DNA from: UM-FILTER-40-17 sp032251335
Lineage (GTDB): Bacteria > Bacteroidota > Bacteroidia > Flavobacteriales > Flavobacteriaceae
Direction: 5' to 3'
DNA: 64,000 nucleotides
Assembly (NCBI GenBank): GCA_032251335.1
Contig: JAVVDW010000013.1
Coordinates: 25,002 to 89,001, forward strand
Below are positions 35,171 through 43,320 of this stretch, piece by piece. The position numbers were made by a program, and so were the translations under genes. The notes beneath the pieces were generated by a model. It saw only the letters and a program-made list of their open reading frames with translations. It was not told where the DNA came from and did no database searches. Positions within the stretch are counted from its first letter, which is position 1, and each line of letters starts with the position of its first letter.

Positions 35171-36928
35171 TCACGAATCTTTTTCAGAAAGTTGCTTTTC
35201 GTATAGGTTTTTGTAGTAACCCTCTGTTTTAACAAGCTCATTGTGTGAACCTTCCTGTATGATTTGTCCCGCATCCAGCACAATAATCTTGTCAGCATTT
35301 TTGGCAGATGAAACCCGATGACTCACGATCACCGTGGTGATGCCGGAGGCTATTTTGAGGATGTTGTTGAGAATTTCCTCTTCGGTCTCAGTATCAACTG
35401 CCGAAAGACAATCGTCCAACAATAAAATTTTTGGTTTTCTGATGAGTGCTCTGGCTATGGAAAGTCGCTGTTTCTGACCACCGGAAAGTGTGATGCCACG
35501 CTCGCCCAACACGGTTTCGTATTGATTTTTAAAAGTGAGGATGTTGTGGTGTATGTGCGCATATTTTGCATAGGCTTCTATTTCGGCATCGTCTGCATCT
35601 ACGTTTCCAAAGCGTATGTTGTTTCTGATGGTGTCTGAAAACAAAAAGGCGTGTTGTGGCACTGCGCCTATGTTTTTTCTCAAGGAATCGAGATGCATTT
35701 CTTTTACATTCTTGTCATCTATGCAAACCGCACCGGTTGATACATCATAGGTACGCGAAATCAAATCGAGTATGGTGGATTTTCCGGAGCCTGTTTTACC
35801 CAAAATGGCTAGAGTTTTTCCGGCAGGAACTTCAAAACTAATATTTTTTAAGGCTGTAATATGGGTGTCGTCGTAGGTAAAAGTCACGTTTTTAAAACCG
35901 ATTTTTCCAACAATATTTTCAGGAATATCTGTTTGGCTCACAATATCGGGTTTTACTTCCAAAAACTCATTGATACGTTTTTGAGAGGCCTCTGCCCGCT
36001 GCACTATAGATGACACCCAACCCACGGTAGCAACCGGCCAGGTAAGCATGTTGACATAGATCAGAAACTCTGCCAACATACCAATATTTTGAATTTTTCC
36101 GTCTATATATATTTTACCGCCCAACCATATAACAACCACGTTGCTGATACCAATTAAAAGTACCATTAACGGAAAAAACAAGGCTTGTACCTTGGCCAAA
36201 TCGAGGTTTTTTTGTAGGCTCTCATCAGCCAAAACCACAGATTGTTTGTGCGTTTGCTCTTCTAGCACATAGGCCTTAATGACCGAAATTCCGGAGAAAG
36301 TTTCTTGAGAAAAAGTAGAGAGTTTGGAAAGAAATTGCTGTACAATTGTACTTTTTTTATGGATGTTCCTACTGAGTTGATAAATAGAATAAGACAAAAT
36401 CGGCAAAGGAATCAAAGTATAGAAAGTAAGCATCGGATTTTTGTAAAACATAAGCGGCACCACGATGACAAAGAGTATGCCTGTTTGTATGCTGTACATC
36501 AATGCCGGACCTGCAAACATGCGCACTTGCCCTACGTCTTCACTAATGCGACTCATCAAATCGCCTGTTCTGTTTTTTTTATAAAAATTCAGTGAAAGTT
36601 TTTCATAGTGTTGAAAAATCTCATTTTTCAAATCAAATTCAATATAGCGAGACACATTGATAATGTATTGCCGCATGGCGTAGGTAAAAATACCCGAAAG
36701 CGCGGTAGCAGCTAAAATCAAAAAAATATTCCAGGAAAGTTCACTTTTTACCAAAGCCGTGTCTGTAAGCAGACCTTTTGAATAATCTTCTACTGCGTCT
36801 AATATTTTACCAATACTCACCGGCATCACTAACGAAAATACCCTGGCAAGTATGGTAATAAACAAACCGATAATGAGTTTGTTTCTGTATTTGTAAAAAT
36901 ATTTATTGAGATGCTTTAAGGCTTTCAT
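35171..36928 (-). CDS. ABC exporter, fused membrane and ATPase domains (MsbA-like)
   Basis: 585 residues from the ATG at 36928 (M-K-A-L-K-H-L-N-K-Y-F-Y); the longer frame would need a TTG start inside a promoter box. Six helices (about residues 15-310) are followed by an ATPase domain with Walker A G-K-T-G-S-G-K-S-T (about 371-379), signature L-S-G-G-Q-K-Q-R-L, Walker B I-L-L-L-D-D-C-L-S, with Asp rather than Glu after the Walker B Asp, and the switch His in V-S-H-R-V-S-S. It should work as a homodimer. Lipid or drug export is typical of the family. Confidence 0.92.
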   Translation of the reverse strand: MKALKHLNKYFYKYRNKLIIGLFITILARVFSLVMPVSIGKILDAVEDYSKGLLTDTALVKSELSWNIFLILAATALSGIFTYAMRQYIINVSRYIEFDLKNEIFQHYEKLSLNFYKKNRTGDLMSRISEDVGQVRMFAGPALMYSIQTGILFVIVVPLMFYKNPMLTFYTLIPLPILSYSIYQLSRNIHKKSTIVQQFLSKLSTFSQETFSGISVIKAYVLEEQTHKQSVVLADESLQKNLDLAKVQALFFPLMVLLIGISNVVVIWLGGKIYIDGKIQNIGMLAEFLIYVNMLTWPVATVGWVSSIVQRAEASQKRINEFLEVKPDIVSQTDIPENIVGKIGFKNVTFTYDDTHITALKNISFEVPAGKTLAILGKTGSGKSTILDLISRTYDVSTGAVCIDDKNVKEMHLDSLRKNIGAVPQHAFLFSDTIRNNIRFGNVDADDAEIEAYAKYAHIHHNILTFKNQYETVLGERGITLSGGQKQRLSIARALIRKPKILLLDDCLSAVDTETEEEILNNILKIASGITTVIVSHRVSSAKNADKIIVLDAGQIIQEGSHNELVKTEGYYKNLYEKQLSEKDS

Positions 36929-36941
36929 GCTGCTTCTTTGA

Positions 36942-36952
36942 CCCGGCAAAGC
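36942..36952 (-). promoter_or_regulatory. -7 promoter box of the ABC exporter gene (TAGCTTTG)
   Basis: On the minus strand TAGCTTTG lies about 17 bp before the ATG at 36928 and supports that start over the TTG at 36949. Confidence 0.55.
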
Positions 36953-37135
36953 TACGAAATTTGACTAGGGATAAAGCCACTTCGTTTGACGTAAATTTTA
37001 AGAAAACGCTCATAAGTCTAAAAATCAATAACCAAAAAATCATTTCAACACCGCCCAAAACGACTTCTCAATCAAAAAACACTTCACTTAATCCAAATAT
37101 AAAAACTGTACACGGTAATTTACGGGCAAAATAAT

Positions 37136-37143
37136 TACTTTTG
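37136..37143 (+). promoter_or_regulatory. -7 promoter box of nusB (TACTTTTG)
   Basis: TACTTTTG fits TAnnTTTG and lies 33 bp before the nusB start codon. Confidence 0.6.
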
Positions 37144-37176
37144 CAGACGAATTAACCTACTGTAAAGTTCTTTTTC

Positions 37177-38121
37177 ATGCTCAACAGACGACAGCTCCGC
37201 GTAAAAGTTATGCAAACGCTTTATGCCATGCATTTGTCAGGTTCCGACAACCTCAACAGTCAAAAGAAATTTTTGAACAAGAGCATGGAAGACATGGAAA
37301 TCTTGTACTACCTGCTCATAGACCTGCTTTATCAGTTGCATGTTTTGCACGAAGATCAGTATCAAAAAACCCTGAAAAAACACATCCCTGTTGAATCTGA
37401 TCGATTTATCAGTGAAAAGTTTTTGAATAACGCCGTGTTAAATTTAATTAGAAACAGCGATCTTATAGCTGAAAGAACGTCCTCATTCAAATCAAACTTC
37501 TGGAAATCGCACGAAGAATACGTGCGCCTGATTTATGACAAGGTCATTGCTTCGGATTGTTATCTGCAATACATTCAAAGCACAGAAACGGGTTTTAATA
37601 TGGACAAAGAATTTATTGCTACACTGTATTCAGAAGTGATTGCTCCCGATGAAAAATTATACGAATTCTTAGAAGACAACAACCTCACTTGGATTGATGA
37701 TTTGCCGTTGGTCAATACTTTTTTGTTGCGTCAAATTAAAGCACTCACGCCTACAAAGCCCGAAAACAAGTTGATTATCAAACTTTTTAAAGACGACGAA
37801 GACCGTAAATTTGCTATGGAATTGTTGGAAAAAGTAGCGCTCAATGCCGTCGATTTTGATAAGGAAATTGAAGGCCACACACCCAATTGGGACAAGGATC
37901 GCATAGCCGAAGTAGATACGGTGCTCATTCGGATGGCTTTGTGCGAATTTTTAAAATTCCCGTCTGTGCCCACGCGTGTCACCATCAACGAATATATAGA
38001 AATTGCCAAAGAGTACGCCACACCAAAAAGCAGCATCTTCCTTAACGGTTTATTAGATACTTTGGAAAAAAAGTACCAAAAAGAAAATCGCATTCAAAAG
38101 AGTGGACGCGGTCTGCTATGA
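37177..38121 (+). CDS. nusB: transcription antitermination factor NusB, long Bacteroidota form
   Basis: 314-residue protein. It opens M-L-N-R-R-Q-L-R-V-K-V-M-Q-T-L-Y-A, the NusB start. The classic NusB core is at the C-terminal half: D-T-V-L-I-R-M-A-L-C-E-F-L, T-R-V-T-I-N-E-Y-I-E-I-A-K-E-Y and S-S-I-F-L-N-G-L-L-D. The central approximately 150 residues are the insertion seen throughout Bacteroidota. With NusE/S10 it binds boxA RNA in rRNA transcripts. Followed by DUF1573 and yajC genes, a conserved order. Confidence 0.95.
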   Translation: MLNRRQLRVKVMQTLYAMHLSGSDNLNSQKKFLNKSMEDMEILYYLLIDLLYQLHVLHEDQYQKTLKKHIPVESDRFISEKFLNNAVLNLIRNSDLIAERTSSFKSNFWKSHEEYVRLIYDKVIASDCYLQYIQSTETGFNMDKEFIATLYSEVIAPDEKLYEFLEDNNLTWIDDLPLVNTFLLRQIKALTPTKPENKLIIKLFKDDEDRKFAMELLEKVALNAVDFDKEIEGHTPNWDKDRIAEVDTVLIRMALCEFLKFPSVPTRVTINEYIEIAKEYATPKSSIFLNGLLDTLEKKYQKENRIQKSGRGLL

Positions 38122-38134
38122 TTTTATTTTTTTA

Positions 38135-38142
38135 TATCTTTG
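38135..38142 (+). promoter_or_regulatory. -7 promoter box of the DUF1573 gene (TATCTTTG)
   Basis: TATCTTTG, 33 bp before the start at 38176; suggests that the DUF1573-yajC pair has its own promoter besides any read-through from nusB. Confidence 0.6.
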
Positions 38143-38175
38143 GAAACTAATTATTAATCCGATAAAACATCTATT

Positions 38176-38664
38176 ATGAAAAGGAAAATCTTTATGCTGA
38201 GTTCCCTTTTGGTTTTGGTCTTTACGCTTTCTTGTAAAGAAAATGCCTCCTCAAAAATCAATCAAGAAAACCTTAACGCCGCACAGCAAGAAACTGCCAA
38301 AGCCGGTGAATATCCACAATTTACTTTCGACAAAACCGAACACGATTTTGGCACCATCAACGAAGGTGATATCGCAAAGACTACTTTTAAATTTACCAAC
38401 ACAGGAAAAAGCCCACTTATCATTGCACGCGCATTGGGCAGTTGTGGCTGTACCGTTCCCAGCTATCCTAAAGAAGCCATTGCTCCAGGAGAATCCGGAG
38501 AAATTCAAGTGGCTTTCGACTCTAGCGGCAAACCCAATCTACAGCAAAAAGTAGTCACACTTTTTGCCAATACAGAAAAGGGCAAAGAATTGCTTAAAAT
38601 AAAAGCTGTTGTCACTCCGGACCCAAACAAAGCAGCTTCCTACCAAAACAACCCTATTAACTAA
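38176..38664 (+). CDS. DUF1573 lipoprotein
   Basis: 162 residues with a lipoprotein signal (V-F-T-L-S-C, Cys20) and the DUF1573 domain: F-T-F-D-K-T-E-H-D-F-G-T-I-N-E-G-D then F-K-F-T-N-T-G-K-S-P-L-I-I, and the A-x-x-S-C-G-C-T-V-P motif. The fold is an Ig-like ASPM/SPD-2/Hydin type and it should lie in the periplasm or outer membrane. Its place between nusB and yajC is conserved in Flavobacteriales. Molecular function unknown. Confidence 0.93.
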   Translation: MKRKIFMLSSLLVLVFTLSCKENASSKINQENLNAAQQETAKAGEYPQFTFDKTEHDFGTINEGDIAKTTFKFTNTGKSPLIIARALGSCGCTVPSYPKEAIAPGESGEIQVAFDSSGKPNLQQKVVTLFANTEKGKELLKIKAVVTPDPNKAASYQNNPIN

Positions 38665-38670
38665 AAGAAT

Positions 38671-38964
38671 ATGCAAGGACTTGAAAGTTTTTTACCGCTC
38701 ATCTTAATTTTTTTCGTGATGTATTTTTTTATGATACGTCCGCAGATTAAGCGACAAAAGCAAGAAAAACAATTTTTATCCGGTATCAAAAAAGGTGATC
38801 GAATTGTCACCAAAAGCGGATTACACGCCAAAGTGCTCGATTTTGGAGACAACGAAGAATCCTTGATTTTGGATATAGGTGCAGGCAAAGCAAAGTTTGA
38901 ACGATCTGCCATTTCTATGGAGATGAGCGTCAAAGCAAACAAGCCCACCGAAGAAAAGAAGTAG
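38671..38964 (+). CDS. yajC: Sec translocon accessory subunit YajC
   Basis: 97-residue single-helix protein of the SecDF-YajC complex, which assists protein export. The membrane helix spans residues about 5-24 (L-P-L-I-L-I-F-F-V-M-Y-F-F) followed by M-I-R-P-Q-I-K-R-Q-K-Q-E and G-D-R-I-V-T-K-S-G-L-H-A-K, the family signature. Six bp after the DUF1573 stop; ends at a bidirectional terminator. Confidence 0.95.
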   Translation: MQGLESFLPLILIFFVMYFFMIRPQIKRQKQEKQFLSGIKKGDRIVTKSGLHAKVLDFGDNEESLILDIGAGKAKFERSAISMEMSVKANKPTEEKK

Positions 38965-38980
38965 CATTTTACCTACATCA

Positions 38981-39012
38981 AAAAAACCACCCAAATACCG
39001 GGTGGTTTTTTT
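38981..39012. terminator. bidirectional terminator
   Basis: Stem CCACCC / GGGTGG (38987-38992 with 39000-39005) with an A-run before and a T-run after, between yajC and the convergent M20 gene. Confidence 0.85.
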
Positions 39013-39039
39013 GTATAACCTAGTGCGACTTTATCGCTT

Positions 39040-40329
39040 TTATTTCAAATTCAAATAGTCCACCGCTACTTGGGTGTAAGCTTTCACACCGGTAATCATA
39101 CCGCTTTCGTCAATAAAAAAATCAGGCGTATGGTGCGAGGGCGCATCAGATTCTTTCACACTAAGTGGCGTGCCGCCTACAAAAAAATAAAAACCCGGCA
39201 CTTCTTTTTGGAAGAAAGAAAAATCTTCAGCACCTGTTATGGCCGGTACTAAATTTACGTGCTCTTTTCCGGCTACTTTTTCTAAACTCGGCAACATTTT
39301 AGCTGTCAAATCAGGGTCGTTGTAGGTAATCAATGCCCCATCGCTGATAGAAACTGTCGCTTCGGCACGGTAAGCTTTAGCAATGGTAGTCACCATTTCT
39401 TTCATCCGATCGTTGAGCTTTTTCTGCATGTCGTAGTCAAGCGTTCGGATGGTGCCCACTATCTGTGCAGATTCGGGGATAATGTTGTTTCGAATACCGG
39501 CATTTATCATACCCACAGACACAACAGCAGCTTCTTTAGTAAGTTGGGCTTCGCGGCTGACCAAAGTTTGCAAACCGTTGATAATTTGCGCCGACACCAT
39601 AATAGGATCTACACTATTCCAAGGTGTAGAACCATGAGCCTGTTTGCCTTTTACAATGATTTCATAGCGCTGAGCGGCTGCCATGGCTCCGGCAGGTTTG
39701 TAGTTGATTTTTCCCACATGGGTTCCGGAACTGATATGGATGCCAAAAATGGCGTCAACCTTAAATGTTTTTAAAACCCCTTCTTTAACCATTAATTTGG
39801 CTCCGCCTTCTTCACCCGGAGGTGCACCTTCTTCCGCAGGTTGAAATATGAATACCACATTGCCTTTTATGTCTTTTTTCATCTTGCTTAAAATCTCAGC
39901 GGCACCCATCAACATGGCCACGTGCGTATCGTGACCGCAAGCGTGCATCACACCGCTTTCTTTGCCGTTATAAATGGCTGTAACATTCGATTTGAAAGGC
40001 AAATCTACACGTTCGGTAACCGGCAGGGCATCCATATCTGCGCGCAAGGCGACGGTTTTTCCGGGCTTGTCCCCTTTCAGCACGCCCACCACACCAGTCT
40101 TTGCAATGCCAGTGTGCACCTCAATTCCAAGACTTTCAAGGTGTTTTGCAATTTTTTCGGCTGTTTTAAACTCACGGTTAGACAATTCCGGATTTTCATG
40201 GATGTCGCGTCGCCAATCTATAACTTTGCTTTCGATGGCATCCGCATAGGTCGCAATTTTTTTATCCGTGGATTGTGCTACTGCAGCCATCCCAAATGAA
40301 AGCGATAGTAATAAAAAACATTTCTTCAT
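39040..40329 (-). CDS. secreted M20-family amidohydrolase
   Basis: 429 residues with a signal peptide (F-L-L-L-S-L-S-F-G-M-A-A-V-A-Q). Metal-binding features of the M20D family: H-E-N-P-E-L-S-N-R-E near the start, A-L-R-A-D-M-D-A-L-P, H-A-C-G-H-D-T-H, Q-P-A-E-E-G and, near the end, T-G-A-E-D-F-S-F. The enzymes cleave N-acyl-amino acids or peptides such as hippurate. Location should be periplasmic. It is 19 bp after the DsrE-like gene in one transcription unit. Confidence 0.95.
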   Translation of the reverse strand: MKKCFLLLSLSFGMAAVAQSTDKKIATYADAIESKVIDWRRDIHENPELSNREFKTAEKIAKHLESLGIEVHTGIAKTGVVGVLKGDKPGKTVALRADMDALPVTERVDLPFKSNVTAIYNGKESGVMHACGHDTHVAMLMGAAEILSKMKKDIKGNVVFIFQPAEEGAPPGEEGGAKLMVKEGVLKTFKVDAIFGIHISSGTHVGKINYKPAGAMAAAQRYEIIVKGKQAHGSTPWNSVDPIMVSAQIINGLQTLVSREAQLTKEAAVVSVGMINAGIRNNIIPESAQIVGTIRTLDYDMQKKLNDRMKEMVTTIAKAYRAEATVSISDGALITYNDPDLTAKMLPSLEKVAGKEHVNLVPAITGAEDFSFFQKEVPGFYFFVGGTPLSVKESDAPSHHTPDFFIDESGMITGVKAYTQVAVDYLNLK

Positions 40330-40348
40330 TTTAAAAAATATTTAAGGT

Positions 40349-40882
40349 TTAGAAAATCATTTTGTAATCTTGGTTTTGTAACTGTAAAATGGCAGTCATG
40401 GCAGAAAGAGCTACCATAACATCAGGGTTTCTCTTCTCGGGAGTGATACCTCTATGTGCTGCGGTCTGCCCGCATAAAATAATTTGTGCGCCGGCAGCTG
40501 TCAGTTGTTGGATTAAGGCAGTGTTCGGATTTTTGATTCCGTGTTTCTCCATATAAGCCTCATCATTTAACACCGCATCAAATGCACCACCGTGTACAAC
40601 CAGTGCTACATGGAGCTGAGACAACGGAATACCGGCATCGGTATGCATGTTGAGGAATCGGGCGGCCGTGTTAAAAAACGGATGTACTTGCGATTTTTCG
40701 GCAGTCGCATCCACCATGTCAAACAAAACACGAAAAACTTGCGCTTTGTCGGTTTTAAATTCGGGTTGGTCAACACGGTAAAATTTACCAAAGTCGGGCA
40801 CGGCAACTCCGGCAGTTTGTGTTTGAGAAAAACCAATAAGGCAACTCAAACAAAATGAGATCATTAAAAAAGTCTTTTGCAT
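40349..40882 (-). CDS. periplasmic DsrE-family protein
   Basis: 177 residues from the ATG at 40882 (M-Q-K-T-F-L-M-I-S-F-C-L-S), which gives a signal peptide ending G-F-S-Q; the longer frame adds 35 untypical residues. The rest is a DsrE/DsrF-like sulfur-relay fold with V-A-L-V-V-H-G-G-A-F and the conserved cysteine in I-I-L-C-G-Q-T-A-A. Export suggests a role in periplasmic sulfur or thiol chemistry, not tRNA thiolation. Upstream of the M20 gene. Confidence 0.88.
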   Translation of the reverse strand: MQKTFLMISFCLSCLIGFSQTQTAGVAVPDFGKFYRVDQPEFKTDKAQVFRVLFDMVDATAEKSQVHPFFNTAARFLNMHTDAGIPLSQLHVALVVHGGAFDAVLNDEAYMEKHGIKNPNTALIQQLTAAGAQIILCGQTAAHRGITPEKRNPDVMVALSAMTAILQLQNQDYKMIF

Positions 40883-40969
40883 AATTTTGATTTTTAGCGT
40901 GTCTAAATATAGTAAAACAAATTTGCTGTGTATAAAAAATGACAAATCCTTTTTAAAAAGACTTGGGTA

Positions 40970-43318
40970 ATGATTAATTTCACACACTTTAATTTTAGTT
41001 CACTCTTGGAAGATATCATAACAAGCCTAAACGAAGCACAGCGGCAGCCGGTGGTTCATAAAGACGGACCACTCATGGTGATAGCCGGTGCCGGTTCCGG
41101 AAAAACCCGGGTACTCACCTACCGCATTGCCTATTTGATGCATCGAGGGGTAGATGCTTTTTCAATTCTTGCGCTCACCTTCACCAACAAGGCTGCCCGC
41201 GAAATGAAAAACCGCATTGCTACACTAGTTGGCGCCTCAGAAGCCAAAAATCTTTGGATGGGTACTTTTCACTCCATTTTTGCTAAAATTCTTCGGTTTG
41301 AAGCAGATAAACTTGGTTTTCCTTCCAATTTTACCATTTATGACACCCAAGACAGCGTTCGGCTCATTACGTCAATTATCAAAGAAATGAATCTGGACAA
41401 AGATGTGTATAAACCCAAACAGGTCTTTCAGAGAATTTCAGCATACAAAAACAACTTGATTACCGTTAAAGCCTATCTCAACAATCCTGAGTTGCAAGAA
41501 GCGGATGCCATGGCAAAGCGTCCTAGATTAGGCGAAATCTATCACAACTACGTGGAGCGGTGTTTCAAAGCCGGCGCCATGGACTTTGATGATTTACTGC
41601 TGCGCACCAATGAGCTGCTGTCTCGTTTTCCCGAAGTTTTAATGAAATATCAAAACCGCTTTAGGTACATATTGGTGGATGAGTATCAGGATACCAACCA
41701 TTCGCAATATTTGATTGTGAAAATGCTTTCCGATCGCTTTCAGAACATCTGTGTAGTTGGCGATGATTCTCAAAGTATTTACGCATTTCGCGGTGCAAAT
41801 ATTCAAAATATTTTCAATTTTCAGCGCGATTATGAAAACGTAGCGGTTTACAGATTGGAACAAAATTACCGTTCTACAAAAAACATCGTAGAAGCGGCTA
41901 ACAGTCTGATTGAAAAAAACAAACAAAAGCTCGATAAAACCATTTGGACAGCCAATGACGAAGGCGATAAAATCCTTGTAAAAAGACTGCTTACAGATGG
42001 TGAAGAAGGGCGGTATGTGGCAAATTCTATCTTTGAAACCCAAATGCAACTACAGCTTCGAAACCGAGATTTTGCCGTGTTGTATCGGACGAATGCCCAA
42101 TCCAGATCGCTGGAAGATGCCCTGCGAAAACACAATATCCCCTATCGCATTTTTGGCGGACTTTCTTTCTACCAGAGAAAAGAGATTAAAGACGTACTGG
42201 CCTATTTGAGGCTCATTATCAATCCTAAAGATGAGGAAGCTTTGATGCGCGTCATCAACTATCCGGCCAGAGGTATTGGAAATTCAACCCTCGAAAAGTT
42301 GACCGTTGCGGCCAATCACTACAAGAGATCCATCTTTGAAGTAATACAACATCTCGACAAAATAGATCTTAAAATCAATTCGGGCACAAGGCAACGCTTG
42401 GAGGATTTTACAACCATGATTCTCAGCTTTCAAGTGCTCAATCAAACCTACAATGCGTTCGATTTGGCATCACATGTAGTCCGAAAAACCGGACTCTTGC
42501 AAGAGTTGAAAAAAGACGGCACGCCCGAAGGCATTTCGCGAATCGAAAACATAGAAGAGTTGCTCAACGGTCTCAAAGACTTTATAGAAGGACAACAAGA
42601 AATTGAAGGTATGACGGGTTCGCTTACCGAGTTTTTGGAAGATGTGGCATTGGCATCAGACCTCGACAAAGGTGGCGAACACGAAGACCGCGTTTCTCTG
42701 ATGACGGTTCACATGGCCAAAGGTCTGGAATTCCCCTACGTTTATGTGGTGGGCATGGAAGAAGATTTGTTTCCAAGTGCCATGAGCATGAATACGCGTT
42801 CGGAACTTGAAGAAGAGCGAAGGTTGTTTTACGTGGCCTTGACACGCGCCGAGAAAAAAGCCGTGATCACTTTTACACAATCGCGCTACAGATGGGGTAA
42901 ACTTACAGATGCCGAGCCAAGCCGGTTTATTGAAGAAATAGACAGCCAATATTTAGAATACCAAGATTTGGATAAAAATCCGTCCTTCAGAAGTTTTCAA
43001 AACGACATTTTTGGCGAGCCCGATTTGTCGAAACTACGACTTAAAAAGCCCGTTTCCGGAGAGCCGCCAAAGGGTCCAAACGAAAACCAATTGCGAAAGT
43101 TGCGAAAAATAAAACCCGAAATCGGGCAACCGCAAACAAACAATTTGTTTGACAACAAACTGACCGTAGGCAACTTGGTATTGCACGAAAGATTTGGCAA
43201 AGGGGAAGTTGTTCAAATAGAAGGCGTAGGAAACGATCAAAAAGCCGAAATCAAATTTGAAGTTGGTGGATTGAAGAAAATTTTATTGCGGTTTGCCAAG
43301 TTAAAAGTTATCGGATAG
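40970..43318 (+). CDS. uvrD: ATP-dependent DNA helicase, UvrD/PcrA type
   Basis: 782-residue superfamily 1A helicase. Walker A A-G-A-G-S-G-K-T at residues 39-46; motif Ia with L-A-L-T-F-T-N-K-A-A-R-E-M; motif II D-E-Y-Q-D-T-N; motif III G-D-D-S-Q-S-I-Y-A-F-R-G-A; motif IV L-E-Q-N-Y-R-S-T; motif V L-M-T-V-H-M-A-K-G-L-E-F; motif VI L-F-Y-V-A-L-T-R-A. A Tudor-like C-terminal segment (V-L-H-E-R-F-G-K-G-E-V, near residue 740) is that of PcrA/UvrD, which unwinds DNA in repair and removes stalled complexes. The symbol follows the family; pcrA is equally fitting. Confidence 0.95.
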   Translation: MINFTHFNFSSLLEDIITSLNEAQRQPVVHKDGPLMVIAGAGSGKTRVLTYRIAYLMHRGVDAFSILALTFTNKAAREMKNRIATLVGASEAKNLWMGTFHSIFAKILRFEADKLGFPSNFTIYDTQDSVRLITSIIKEMNLDKDVYKPKQVFQRISAYKNNLITVKAYLNNPELQEADAMAKRPRLGEIYHNYVERCFKAGAMDFDDLLLRTNELLSRFPEVLMKYQNRFRYILVDEYQDTNHSQYLIVKMLSDRFQNICVVGDDSQSIYAFRGANIQNIFNFQRDYENVAVYRLEQNYRSTKNIVEAANSLIEKNKQKLDKTIWTANDEGDKILVKRLLTDGEEGRYVANSIFETQMQLQLRNRDFAVLYRTNAQSRSLEDALRKHNIPYRIFGGLSFYQRKEIKDVLAYLRLIINPKDEEALMRVINYPARGIGNSTLEKLTVAANHYKRSIFEVIQHLDKIDLKINSGTRQRLEDFTTMILSFQVLNQTYNAFDLASHVVRKTGLLQELKKDGTPEGISRIENIEELLNGLKDFIEGQQEIEGMTGSLTEFLEDVALASDLDKGGEHEDRVSLMTVHMAKGLEFPYVYVVGMEEDLFPSAMSMNTRSELEEERRLFYVALTRAEKKAVITFTQSRYRWGKLTDAEPSRFIEEIDSQYLEYQDLDKNPSFRSFQNDIFGEPDLSKLRLKKPVSGEPPKGPNENQLRKLRKIKPEIGQPQTNNLFDNKLTVGNLVLHERFGKGEVVQIEGVGNDQKAEIKFEVGGLKKILLRFAKLKVIG

Positions 43319-43320
43319 CA

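Noticed and set aside
39922..40299. 125-codon plus-strand frame opposite the M20 gene
   Set aside because: It lies wholly within a well-supported gene on the other strand and has no family pattern.
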